64,000 nt of DNA, taken from Borreliella lanei (GTDB taxonomy: Bacteria; Spirochaetota; Spirochaetia; Borreliales; Borreliaceae). The stretch spans positions 62,001-126,000 of the forward strand of contig NZ_JACHFC010000001.1 of assembly GCF_014205895.1 (NCBI RefSeq). Reading direction: 5' to 3'. Positions 1 to 8,120 of the stretch are shown here, one piece after another. The position numbers and the translations under genes are program-made. The first letter of the stretch is position 1. The number at the start of each line of letters is the position of its first letter. Under the pieces are notes generated by a model. It searched no databases. It worked only from the letters and a program-made list of their open reading frames with translations, and was not told where the DNA came from.

Positions 1-2057
1 ATTACCCCTGCTGATGAATGCACAACTCTTACTCGAACCTCATCGTTTGTTAATTTTTCAAGAGAATTCTTTAAAGCTTCGACTGAACCCTGAACATCTG
101 CTTTTAAAATTATTTTAAGCTCTTTAAGCGTTCCTTCTTTGATTGAATCATAAAGATTTAACATGGTAACTTTCTTTACATTTTTGGAAGATTCATATTT
201 TTTAAGATCTTGCCTTTTAGAACTGATCAATTTTGCTTCTTTTTCAGTTTTAGTTACTTGAAAAGGATCCCCGGCCTGAGGCATTGAAGAAAATCCTAAA
301 ACACTAATGGCTTTAGCAGGCCCAACGCTCTTAACGGGAACACCCTTGTCGCTAATTAATGCCTTAACTTTACCATAGCACGCTCCGCCCACAAAAGAAT
401 CTCCCACATAAAGAGTTCCATCCTCAATAATAACAGAACAAACTATTCCGCGCCCCAAATCAATCTTAGCATCAAGTACTTTTCCAATAGCTCTTTTGGA
501 TGGGTTTGCCTTTAATAACATCATATCTGACTGTAGAAGAATCATGTCAAGAAGCTCAGAAATTCCTATCTTTTTAAGGGCAGAAATCAGCACAAAAATA
601 GTATCTCCCCCCCAATCCTCAGATACTAAACCGTATTCTGAAAGCTGATGTTTAATCTTATCGGGATTTGAATCCGGCAAATCAATCTTATTTATAGCAA
701 CAATAATTGGAACATTTGCTTCTTTTGCATGATTGATAGCCTCAATAGTTTGAGGCATAACACCATCAATTGCTGACACAACAAGAACAACAATGTCTGT
801 AACTTGAGCCCCACGACTTCTCATCATAGTAAAAGCTTCATGACCGGGAGTATCTAAAAATGTTATTTCTCGATCATTATAAACAATAGTATAAGCTCCA
901 ATATGCTGAGTAATGCCACCAGACTCTGTTTGATTTATATCTATATTTTGAAGCACAGAAAGTAATTTAGTCTTGCCATGATCAACATGACCCATTATTG
1001 TAATAACAGGAGGTTTTTCAATTCTTTTACTTTGATCCTCCACTTCTTCTTCTATAACCGTTTCATCATAAATAGAGACAACATTAACTTTTGAACCATA
1101 CTCTTCAACTAAAATAGTTGCCGTATCAGAATCTATTTTTTCATTAATAGTCACCATTACGCCCAAAGCCATTAATTTAGCAATTAAATCAGAAGATTTT
1201 AAATTCATCTTTCTTGCAAGATCAGAAACAGTAATGCTGCCCATAATGTCAATTGACTTTGGAATAGGGTTAGCTAAATTTTCTCTTTTCTTTTTTTGAA
1301 GTTGCTCAAAAACTTTTTGTTCAATCGTTTTGCTCTCAGTTTCTGCTTTTTTTCTTTTATAGCTTTTTTGACTCTCTTGTTGCTGTTTTTTTTTCTCGCC
1401 AAGCTTACGATTTAACTCTTTGCTATTCTCAGAATCTGCTGAAGATGCGCTGCTAACAATAACGGGAACTTTGGTTTTTATAACTCTTCTAAAAGACATA
1501 GAAGTAGTAGTATATTTATTTTGGGGATTATTTTTGGCAACATATGTTTTCTTTACCGAACCCTGATATTGAGAGACTGAGCTGTCTCTGTTTTGTGAAT
1601 ATCCACCAGTTCTGTTGTCCCTATTTTGCGAATATCCACCAGTTCTGTTGTCCCTGTTTTGTGAATATCCACCAGTTCTGTTGTCCCTATTTTGCGAATA
1701 TCCACCAGTTCTGTTGTCCCTGTTTTGTGAATATCCACCAGTTCTGTTGTCCCTATTTTGCGAATACCCGCCAGCTCTGTTGTCCCTGTTTTGTGAATAT
1801 CCACCAGTTCTGTTGTCTCTATTTTGCGAATACCCGCCAGCTCTGTTGTCTCTATTTTGAAAATATCCACCTCTGTTGTCTCTGTTTTGCGAATATTCAA
1901 TTTTATTGTTCTGCTTATGCAAATCAACAGAACTATTTGAATCATTTTTACCGCTTAAATCATTATGTGTTACAATTTTTACTACCTTCTTTTTCAACTT
2001 AATAATCTTAATTTTTTTGCCATCTTCATTTTTAATATCATCAATATTTTTCGACAA
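1..2057 (-). CDS. infB: Translation initiation factor IF-2 (3' end cut by window edge)
   Basis: IF-2 is the GTPase that places initiator tRNA on the 30S subunit and promotes subunit joining. About 685 codons are present. The frame is open to base 1, so the last C-terminal domain is missing. The start is a TTG at 2055-2057, three bases after the nusA stop, with a GGAGGAGTAGG-type ribosome site formed by the end of nusA. In order: a lysine-rich N-terminus; an 11-residue GGYSQNRDNRT/A repeat array (about residues 53-158); a charged linker; the IF2-N region; and the G domain, with GHVDHGKT near 980-1000, DTPGH near 855 and NKID near 690. The partial C-terminal part matches domains II and III. The gene ends the rimP-nusA-infB operon. 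The repeat array is the unusual part; the rest is standard. Confidence 0.97.
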   Translation of the reverse strand, partial: MSKNIDDIKNEDGKKIKIIKLKKKVVKIVTHNDLSGKNDSNSSVDLHKQNNKIEYSQNRDNRGGYFQNRDNRAGGYSQNRDNRTGGYSQNRDNRAGGYSQNRDNRTGGYSQNRDNRTGGYSQNRDNRTGGYSQNRDNRTGGYSQNRDNRTGGYSQNRDSSVSQYQGSVKKTYVAKNNPQNKYTTTSMSFRRVIKTKVPVIVSSASSADSENSKELNRKLGEKKKQQQESQKSYKRKKAETESKTIEQKVFEQLQKKKRENLANPIPKSIDIMGSITVSDLARKMNLKSSDLIAKLMALGVMVTINEKIDSDTATILVEEYGSKVNVVSIYDETVIEEEVEDQSKRIEKPPVITIMGHVDHGKTKLLSVLQNIDINQTESGGITQHIGAYTIVYNDREITFLDTPGHEAFTMMRSRGAQVTDIVVLVVSAIDGVMPQTIEAINHAKEANVPIIVAINKIDLPDSNPDKIKHQLSEYGLVSEDWGGDTIFVLISALKKIGISELLDMILLQSDMMLLKANPSKRAIGKVLDAKIDLGRGIVCSVIIEDGTLYVGDSFVGGACYGKVKALISDKGVPVKSVGPAKAISVLGFSSMPQAGDPFQVTKTEKEAKLISSKRQDLKKYESSKNVKKVTMLNLYDSIKEGTLKELKIILKADVQGSVEALKNSLEKLTNDEVRVRVVHSSAGV
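1582..1902 (-). repeat. 33-bp tandem repeat array inside infB
   Basis: About nine to ten tandem copies of a 33-bp unit keep the infB frame and encode GGYSQNRDNR(T/A). Most copies are exact apart from a few positions that alternate regularly between neighbours (ctgttttgtgaa versus ctattttgcgaa on the plus strand). The array therefore also has a 66-bp period. The copy nearest the protein N-terminus is diverged, and the one starting at 1843 is three bases short. The array lies in the poorly conserved N-terminal region of IF-2, where length changes are tolerated. Confidence 0.95.
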
Positions 2058-2059
2058 AC

Positions 2060-3508
2060 CTACTCCTCCTCAAACTCAAAACTAAGCCCTATTTTACAAC
2101 CCGGACAGGAGGTCATATTTTCATTAATAACAACACCACATTCAGGACAAAGAAGCTCTTCATCTTCTTCTACCTTTTCCATAGACTCATCATTGTCATT
2201 AGCAATTATTATCATACCCTCTTTTAATATTTTGTTAATTTCTTCTTGTTTTTCATAACTTACACCAAGATTAAAAAGCACTCCCTCATCCGCTTGTAAA
2301 AAATTGTCAATATCATCAAGCCCCTCTTTTGATAAATTAGAAATCACAGAAGAATCGAGTAATTTAAGATCACTTATTTTGCTAATATCTTCAAATTGTT
2401 CCTCTTCAACAACATCCTGCATAACTTTATCAAACATTTCGAGTGTTTCTTGCTTAAACTCCGAATTAGCTTTCATTTCTGCAAATTGACTGCTAGTTTT
2501 AACATCAATAGCCCAGTCAAGAAGTCTGTTAGCAAGTCTAACATTTTGACCCATTTTACCTATAGCAAGAGAAAGTTGGTCATCACTAACAACTACTAAA
2601 GCTTTATGTAAATCCTCGTCAAGAATATAAACATGCTCTATCTTTGAAGGAGTCAAAGAATCCTTTATAAATTCTTTAATATCTTTACTATAAGGGATAA
2701 TATCAATTTTTTCTCCTTCAAGTTCCTTAATTATAGATTGAATTCTGACTCCTTTTTGCCCTATACAAGGACCAACAGGATCAATTTCTTCTTTTTCAGA
2801 ATAAACAGCAACTTTAATTCTGTAACCAGGATCACGAACTATTTTATGAATCTTAATAATACCTTCTTCAATTTCTGGAATTTCAAGCGCTAAAAGCTCT
2901 TCAATAAACTTTGGATGGGTTCTAGAAAGAATAACTTCAATACCATTTTTACCCTTTTTGACATTATAAACTAAAACTCTAATCTTATCATTAAGGTTAT
3001 AAACTTCTCTTGGCGACTGATACTTCTTGGGAATTATACCATCCGTATTGCCAAGATTAACATAAAGATCACCATTTCTATTTTGTTGAACGTATCCAAT
3101 AACAACCTTATTCAACTTGCTTTTAAATTCTGACAAAATCTCATTATCCTCAATTCCTTGCAAGTCATTTTTGGTTCTTTGCTTTGCAACCTGAATAGAA
3201 AGCCTATCAAAAATTTTAGGATTAATTTCAATGTAAGCATAACCACCTTCTACAATATTTTCCCTTGAGATATCTTTTTCTAATATTTCAAGAAAAGAAT
3301 CTTTTACCTCTTCTACAATTTTCTTTTTTGCATAAACAGACAAATCTCCCGTATCATCATCAAACTTAATAAAAGCATTCTCATTGCTTCCAAAATACTT
3401 CTTATAAGCTATTAATACTGATTCTTTAATTGTTTTTCTAATAGAATCTATACTCATGCCGCGATCATTTGCAATATTAACAATCATATGCCCCGTGCCC
3501 TTTATCAT
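2060..3508 (-). CDS. nusA: Transcription termination/antitermination factor NusA with C-terminal zinc ribbon
   Basis: NusA binds RNA polymerase and nascent RNA and controls pausing, termination and antitermination. The 482-residue product has the NusA N-terminal domain (about 1-130), an S1 domain (about 135-200, VVIGYVQQNRNGDLYVNLG), then KH1 and KH2 (DPVGPCIGQKGVRIQSI and LSLAIGKMGQNVRLA). After a helical segment it ends in a C4 zinc ribbon (Cys454, 457, 468 and 471) and an acidic tail. The ribbon is not part of the usual E. coli or Bacillus protein. The ATG start has a strong AAGGAGG ribosome site. It lies between rimP and infB, the conserved order. Confidence 0.97.
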   Translation of the reverse strand: MIKGTGHMIVNIANDRGMSIDSIRKTIKESVLIAYKKYFGSNENAFIKFDDDTGDLSVYAKKKIVEEVKDSFLEILEKDISRENIVEGGYAYIEINPKIFDRLSIQVAKQRTKNDLQGIEDNEILSEFKSKLNKVVIGYVQQNRNGDLYVNLGNTDGIIPKKYQSPREVYNLNDKIRVLVYNVKKGKNGIEVILSRTHPKFIEELLALEIPEIEEGIIKIHKIVRDPGYRIKVAVYSEKEEIDPVGPCIGQKGVRIQSIIKELEGEKIDIIPYSKDIKEFIKDSLTPSKIEHVYILDEDLHKALVVVSDDQLSLAIGKMGQNVRLANRLLDWAIDVKTSSQFAEMKANSEFKQETLEMFDKVMQDVVEEEQFEDISKISDLKLLDSSVISNLSKEGLDDIDNFLQADEGVLFNLGVSYEKQEEINKILKEGMIIIANDNDESMEKVEEDEELLCPECGVVINENMTSCPGCKIGLSFEFEEE

Positions 3509-3521
3509 CCAAACTTCCTCC

Positions 3522-3959
3522 TTAAACTAACCTGGCTTTCTTAACATCACTATAAAAAACATTTACTTCTTTGCTATCTGTTTTAAAAATAAAACTTTTT
3601 GGCTTTGACTCTAATATAAAACCCTCTTCAAATTCATTATCCAACATCAACTTAATCTTTTTACCTTCAAAAATTTTAAACTCTCTGTCACTTTTTATTT
3701 TTCTATCTATTCCTGGAGTAGAAAGTTCTAAAGCAAAACCATATTTAAGATTTGCTTCTAAAATTAATAAAATCATCTTATGCAAATCAGTCAACAAATC
3801 AACACCTAAGGAAAAATTTTTACTATAAAGAACTATTTGAATTTTTCCATTATTTTTATTTCTAAAGATATTAATTTCTAATATCTCAACATTTAACCGC
3901 TCTGTTAAATCTTTTATCAAATTAAAAACTTCATTATTATAGTCAAAATATTTAATCAA
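3522..3959 (-). CDS. rimP: Ribosome maturation factor RimP
   Basis: RimP assists late maturation of the 30S subunit. The 145-residue protein has the family layout: an N-terminal alpha/beta domain with the conserved segment [14 protein letters not shown] (about residues 78-91), and a C-terminal SH3-like domain (about 92-145, [10 protein letters not shown] onward). The start is a TTG at 3957-3959 with AGGA upstream. The gene is the first of rimP-nusA-infB, 13 bases ahead of nusA. The short length and position make the call firm although overall conservation is low. Confidence 0.9.
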   Translation of the reverse strand: MIKYFDYNNEVFNLIKDLTERLNVEILEINIFRNKNNGKIQIVLYSKNFSLGVDLLTDLHKMILLILEANLKYGFALELSTPGIDRKIKSDREFKIFEGKKIKLMLDNEFEEGFILESKPKSFIFKTDSKEVNVFYSDVKKARLV

Positions 3960-3974
3960 CTGTATTCCTAAAAA

Positions 3975-4003
3975 TAATAAGGTTCTTTAAAAGAACCTTA
4001 TTA
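3975..4003 (-). terminator. Rho-independent terminator after comF, overlapping the rimP leader
   Basis: The sequence is an inverted repeat, AATAAGGTTCTT / AAGAACCTTATT, followed on the minus strand by ATTTTT. It sits between the comF-like stop (4060) and the rimP start (3959). A possible rimP promoter (TTGACT at 4024-4029, 16-base spacer, TATTTA at 4002-4007) would start transcription inside this hairpin. The upstream terminator and downstream promoter therefore appear to overlap. Confidence 0.65.
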
Positions 4004-4059
4004 AATACATAAACTAAACCTTAAGTCAAGGTTAACACTTAGCAAAAATAATGTCAACA

Positions 4060-4677
4060 TTAAATCAAATTATAAGATTTGGCCAACGAAAGCTTTATAA
4101 CCTTACAAGCTCCCAATTGCATAATAAGATCTTCACAAGTGCGCATAGATGCTCCTGTAGTAACAATATCATCAAATAAAACAATCTTTTTAAACTGAAA
4201 ATTTTTATATTTTGATCTTAATTTAATTTTATTTTCAAGATTTCTAAATCTGAGATTCCCTTTCATTAACTTCTGACTTTTCCCATACTTTCTTGAAAAA
4301 ATATTTATATAATTAAAACCAAAACGGCTTAATAAAATACCAATGTATTCCATATGATCAAAACCATAAAATAATTTTCTTTTAAAACTACAAGGAACGG
4401 TTACTATTTGATCAAAATCAATATTATTCAAACATTCAGCAATTCCACTTGCTAAAAATCTACCAATTGACTTTTGAGAATCCCTCTTATAAGACAAAAT
4501 TAAAGATTTGTAATGCTCTTTATATTCAAAAAAATAAATCAAATTCTCATCAAATTTAATTTTAAAATTAAAAAGTAACTTACATTGGTCGCAAAGAGCA
4601 TTAGAAGATATATATCTTTTTCCACAAAACACACAAAAGGGTAAAAATATACTCTTTAGAACATTTAAATAGCTCAT
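4060..4677 (-). CDS. ComF-family phosphoribosyltransferase-like protein
   Basis: ComF-family proteins combine a small zinc finger with a type I phosphoribosyltransferase fold. In some bacteria they act in DNA uptake; here a role in competence is not implied. Visible features are a CxxC ... CxxC finger (CVFCGKRY ... LCDQC) near the N-terminus and the PRPP loop VLFDDIVTTGAS near residue 165. I chose the ATG at 4675-4677, one base after the mutS stop, giving 205 residues. An in-frame TTG at 4698 would add seven residues and overlap mutS. No good ribosome site is seen for either start, so translation is probably coupled to mutS. A terminator follows at 3975-4003. Confidence 0.8.
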   Translation of the reverse strand: MSYLNVLKSIFLPFCVFCGKRYISSNALCDQCKLLFNFKIKFDENLIYFFEYKEHYKSLILSYKRDSQKSIGRFLASGIAECLNNIDFDQIVTVPCSFKRKLFYGFDHMEYIGILLSRFGFNYINIFSRKYGKSQKLMKGNLRFRNLENKIKLRSKYKNFQFKKIVLFDDIVTTGASMRTCEDLIMQLGACKVIKLSLAKSYNLI

Positions 4678-4678
4678 A

Positions 4679-7267
4679 CTAACTGGACTGAGAGACAACC
4701 TTTAAAACAAGTTGATTTAAAAGCTCAATTGATTGAAAAGGGGTAATATTATTAATATCTATGCTAGAAATAAAATTTTTTAACTCTAAATACTCATTTA
4801 ATTTAACATGAACATCAGTGTCATTTTTCAAGCCCCCTTTATCATTACCATTAGAAGAAACATGGGGAATAAATTCTAAGCACGAGCTACCCTCTCGGCC
4901 CAGCAAACTTTCTAAAATAACATTGGCTCTATCTATTACCCTTAAAGGAAGTCCCGCTATGCGAGCAACATAAATCCCATAAGAATTAAGAGATGGCTTT
5001 TCTTCAACTTCTCTTAAGAAAACAAGTTCGTTGCCTTGCTTTTCAATTTTCATTGAAAGATTAATAAAAGCTTTATGATTAATAGACGACAGCTCATGAA
5101 AATGTGTGGCAAACAAACTTCTAGCCTTAATATACTCTAAAATATACTCTATAATAGAATAAGCAATAGCTAGCCCATCATTAGTACTAGTGCCTCTTCC
5201 AACTTCATCCATAATTATTAAACTCTTTTCTGTTGCATTCCTTAAAATATTGGCTGTTTCATTCATTTCAACCAAAAAAGTAGATTCCCCTTTGGCAATA
5301 TTATCGCTTGCTCCAATTCTGCAAAAAATTTTATCTGTAATACCTATTACAGCTTTAGAAGCTGGAACAAAAGAACCTATGTGCGCCATTAAAGTAATTA
5401 AAGCCACCTGACGCAAATAAGTTGATTTACCTGCCATATTAGGTCCAGTAATTAAACAAAAATGCTTTTCTTTATTAATCCTTACAAAATTTTCAGTAAA
5501 GATTTCAGCGTTTTTCACATAGCGCTCAACAACAGGATGACGAGACTTGTCAAGAAAAATTTCTTTACTGGATGTCAATACAGGCCTTTTATATTCATTT
5601 TTTTTTGCCAAATAACCAAAGTTAACAACCAAATCAATATATGCAAAAAATTCTGCAACCTTTTTAAGAACTTTATTATGCTTAACAACATTTGATGCTA
5701 TTTCATCAAAAATTTCCTGCTCAAAAGCAACCACATTGTCTTCAGCATTATTAATATCCACTTCAAGAGAAATAAGTTTTTCTGTCTTATATCTTTTTGA
5801 AGAATTTAAAGATTGGCTTTCCATAAAATGTGGAGGCACCTGAGCATAATTACTCTTTGTAACTTCAAAAAATAATCCCCTATTATTAGTTTTTCTAATC
5901 TTTAAGTTATTGATCTTGCTAAGCAATTTCTCTGATTCAAGATATTGATCAATATATTTATTTGCATTAATCTTTAAATCTTTCAAGCTATCAAGCTTTA
6001 AATCATAACCTCTTTTTATAAGCTCATCGGGCAAGCTTGAAATTGCACTATTAATCAAAAAATAAACCTTAGAAATACTATCTTCTTCAAACTTATCAAA
6101 ATTCCAATAATCAAAATTATGCTTGTCAAATAACTTTTTTACCGTAAAAAATACAGAAAGGGCTTTTTCAATAAATAAAAAATCTTTTTTAACATATCTT
6201 TTCATTTGAATCCTAGATATTATTCTCTCAATATCCCATATATTAATAAAAGTTTCTCTTAAAGTCATAGTTAAGCTAATATTTTTGCAAAAAAATTCAA
6301 CATGATCTAGTCTGGCATTAATCTCAGATATATTTAAAATTGGATTTAAAATATATTCCCTTAAAAGTCTTTTTCCCATTGCAGTTTTGCAATCATTTAA
6401 CACAGAATATAATGAATATTGAGAAGAAAAATCATTATTATTTTTTACAAGTTCAAGATTCACTTGAGTTACATCATCAAGAAACATGTACGAAGAATCA
6501 TTATTAATATCTATTTTATCAATATTGCTTAATAAATTTTTTAAATTATTTTTTATATGATTTATAATGAGAAAAATTGAAATGTAATAAGGCTTATCTT
6601 CATCAAATCCAAGAGAGCTCAATCCAAGTATGTTAAAATGCTCCTTTATTGTTTTTATTGCAATATCCTTATCAAGATGCCAAGTAGGCACTTTATTAAT
6701 TAAAAACCGACTAAGATTAAGTTTCTCTGAGTATTCATAATAAAAATTTTCAGAAACTATTATCTCTTTGGGAGAGTATTTCTCAAGATCCCTTTTAAGC
6801 TTTTCAAAAAAGCTATTCTCATAAAACATTATCCCAAGACTAGAAGTAGATAAATCTATATAAGAAAACGAATAATAATTTTTATAATCACTAATAGCAA
6901 CTAAATAGTTATTGACATCATCATTTAAAAAATCTTCATCAATAATAACGCCTGGGGTTATTACCTCAACAACTTCTCTTTCTAAAGGCCCCCCAGAAGT
7001 AGAATTAGAGGCTTGCTCACAAATTGCAACCTTTTTCTCAAATAAAATTAATTTCCTTATATATTCTTTACTAGTATGGTAAGGCACCCCACACATTGGA
7101 ACATTTTCTCTTTTTGTCAATGTTAAATTAAGAAGCTTGCTTGCCTCAATTGCATCATCAAAAAACATTTCATAAAAACTTCCTACTCTAAAAAAAAGAA
7201 TAGCATCTTTATATTTTTTCTTGATATCTAAATACTGCCTCATCATTGGGGTAACATTTTTTTCCAT
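4679..7267 (-). CDS. mutS: DNA mismatch repair protein MutS
   Basis: MutS recognises mismatched bases and small loops and recruits MutL. The 862-residue product is full length for MutS1. The N-terminal mismatch-binding motif GSFYEMFFDDA contains the Phe-x-Glu pair (about residue 30). The connector, lever and clamp regions follow. The ATPase has Walker A GPNMAGKST near residue 606, then Walker B LIIMDEVGRGTS near 680 and the switch THFHEL. The ATG start at 7267 has AGGAAG six bases upstream. The preceding 290 bases are AT-rich and probably hold its promoter. The comF-like gene follows directly. Confidence 0.97.
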   Translation of the reverse strand: MEKNVTPMMRQYLDIKKKYKDAILFFRVGSFYEMFFDDAIEASKLLNLTLTKRENVPMCGVPYHTSKEYIRKLILFEKKVAICEQASNSTSGGPLEREVVEVITPGVIIDEDFLNDDVNNYLVAISDYKNYYSFSYIDLSTSSLGIMFYENSFFEKLKRDLEKYSPKEIIVSENFYYEYSEKLNLSRFLINKVPTWHLDKDIAIKTIKEHFNILGLSSLGFDEDKPYYISIFLIINHIKNNLKNLLSNIDKIDINNDSSYMFLDDVTQVNLELVKNNNDFSSQYSLYSVLNDCKTAMGKRLLREYILNPILNISEINARLDHVEFFCKNISLTMTLRETFINIWDIERIISRIQMKRYVKKDFLFIEKALSVFFTVKKLFDKHNFDYWNFDKFEEDSISKVYFLINSAISSLPDELIKRGYDLKLDSLKDLKINANKYIDQYLESEKLLSKINNLKIRKTNNRGLFFEVTKSNYAQVPPHFMESQSLNSSKRYKTEKLISLEVDINNAEDNVVAFEQEIFDEIASNVVKHNKVLKKVAEFFAYIDLVVNFGYLAKKNEYKRPVLTSSKEIFLDKSRHPVVERYVKNAEIFTENFVRINKEKHFCLITGPNMAGKSTYLRQVALITLMAHIGSFVPASKAVIGITDKIFCRIGASDNIAKGESTFLVEMNETANILRNATEKSLIIMDEVGRGTSTNDGLAIAYSIIEYILEYIKARSLFATHFHELSSINHKAFINLSMKIEKQGNELVFLREVEEKPSLNSYGIYVARIAGLPLRVIDRANVILESLLGREGSSCLEFIPHVSSNGNDKGGLKNDTDVHVKLNEYLELKNFISSIDINNITPFQSIELLNQLVLKVVSQSS

Positions 7268-7559
7268 ATGCTTCCTAAATAATATTGAATTACAATTGAT
7301 ATTATAAAATAAATATAATTCAATTAAAAAGAAAGAATATAAAATAATAAAAAGACTATAAAAGCAATATTTTATACAATTAACTGCTACCCAGTTATTA
7401 AAAAGTCTATTTTTTAAATTTAATTAATTTTAAAAAATTTGTTTGCAAAAAACTTTTCACAATAAACAATAATTTTTTGTTTAAGTTGGATTTAAACTTA
7501 TTCTGAGGCAGAACATTACAGATTTAAAAAAGAAAGTAATACCTTGAAAGAAAAAGTCT

Positions 7560-8120
7560 TTAAGGATTTTTATTGTCCTTTTCTAAAAGATGCTTAACAA
7601 CATCATCTGTTATATCAACAGTGCTATTGTGGTAAAGAATATATGGATTATTTTTTTTCATAATCAAAGAAAACCCATTAATTTCTGCAATATATTGAAT
7701 GCCACGAAGTATTTTACTTAAAGATTCACTATTATTATTTAAACTATTAATATTGGCCAATCTCTGCTGTTCTAAATTATTCTTTGCCAAACTAGATACT
7801 CTCTTTAGCTCATCAACTTTTAAATTATATTGATTTCCAAAAGATCTTGCATTATCTAAATCATTATCAGCAATCGATCTATCATACATCTGTTTTAAAT
7901 TCTTAAGTTCTAAATTTAAAGTATTTATTTGTTCTTGATAACGATTTTTTATTTGATCAAGATTAGCTTTCAATTGAGGATTTAAAACTTCAATCACAAT
8001 TCTATCAAAATCAACAATGCCTATTTTAACAACATCTATTGAAAAAACATTAAAAGACAATAAAAAAAACAATGGTAAAATCAAAAAAAACACAAATTTC
8101 TCCATAGCATTATTAATCAA
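7560..8120 (-). CDS. skp: Skp/OmpH-family periplasmic chaperone
   Basis: Skp-like proteins hold unfolded outer-membrane proteins in the periplasm and deliver them to BamA. The product has a hydrophobic signal sequence (FVFFLILPLFFLLSFNVFS), then KIGIVDFDRIV, a typical OmpH opening, then a long helical coiled-coil stretch rich in Lys, Leu and Asn (about residues 50-130), and a closing beta segment. It overlaps the bamA stop by four bases if the TTG at 8120 is used; the ATG at 8105 is an equally plausible start. The position after bamA supports the role. Confidence 0.88.
   Translation of the reverse strand: MINNAMEKFVFFLILPLFFLLSFNVFSIDVVKIGIVDFDRIVIEVLNPQLKANLDQIKNRYQEQINTLNLELKNLKQMYDRSIADNDLDNARSFGNQYNLKVDELKRVSSLAKNNLEQQRLANINSLNNNSESLSKILRGIQYIAEINGFSLIMKKNNPYILYHNSTVDITDDVVKHLLEKDNKNP

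Noticed and set aside
1588-1900. CRISPR-like appearance of the regular repeat in infB
   Set aside because: The units are directly adjacent, without spacers, and stay in the coding frame.
1544-2002. Long open frames on both strands through the infB repeat
   Set aside because: They result from the 33-bp repeat, which keeps several frames open. The infB frame alone connects to family sequence on both sides.
7268-7559. Possible small gene or RNA in the mutS-skp spacer
   Set aside because: Only AT-rich sequence with weak -10 boxes and a weak six-base stem near 7482-7500 was seen; nothing supports a gene.
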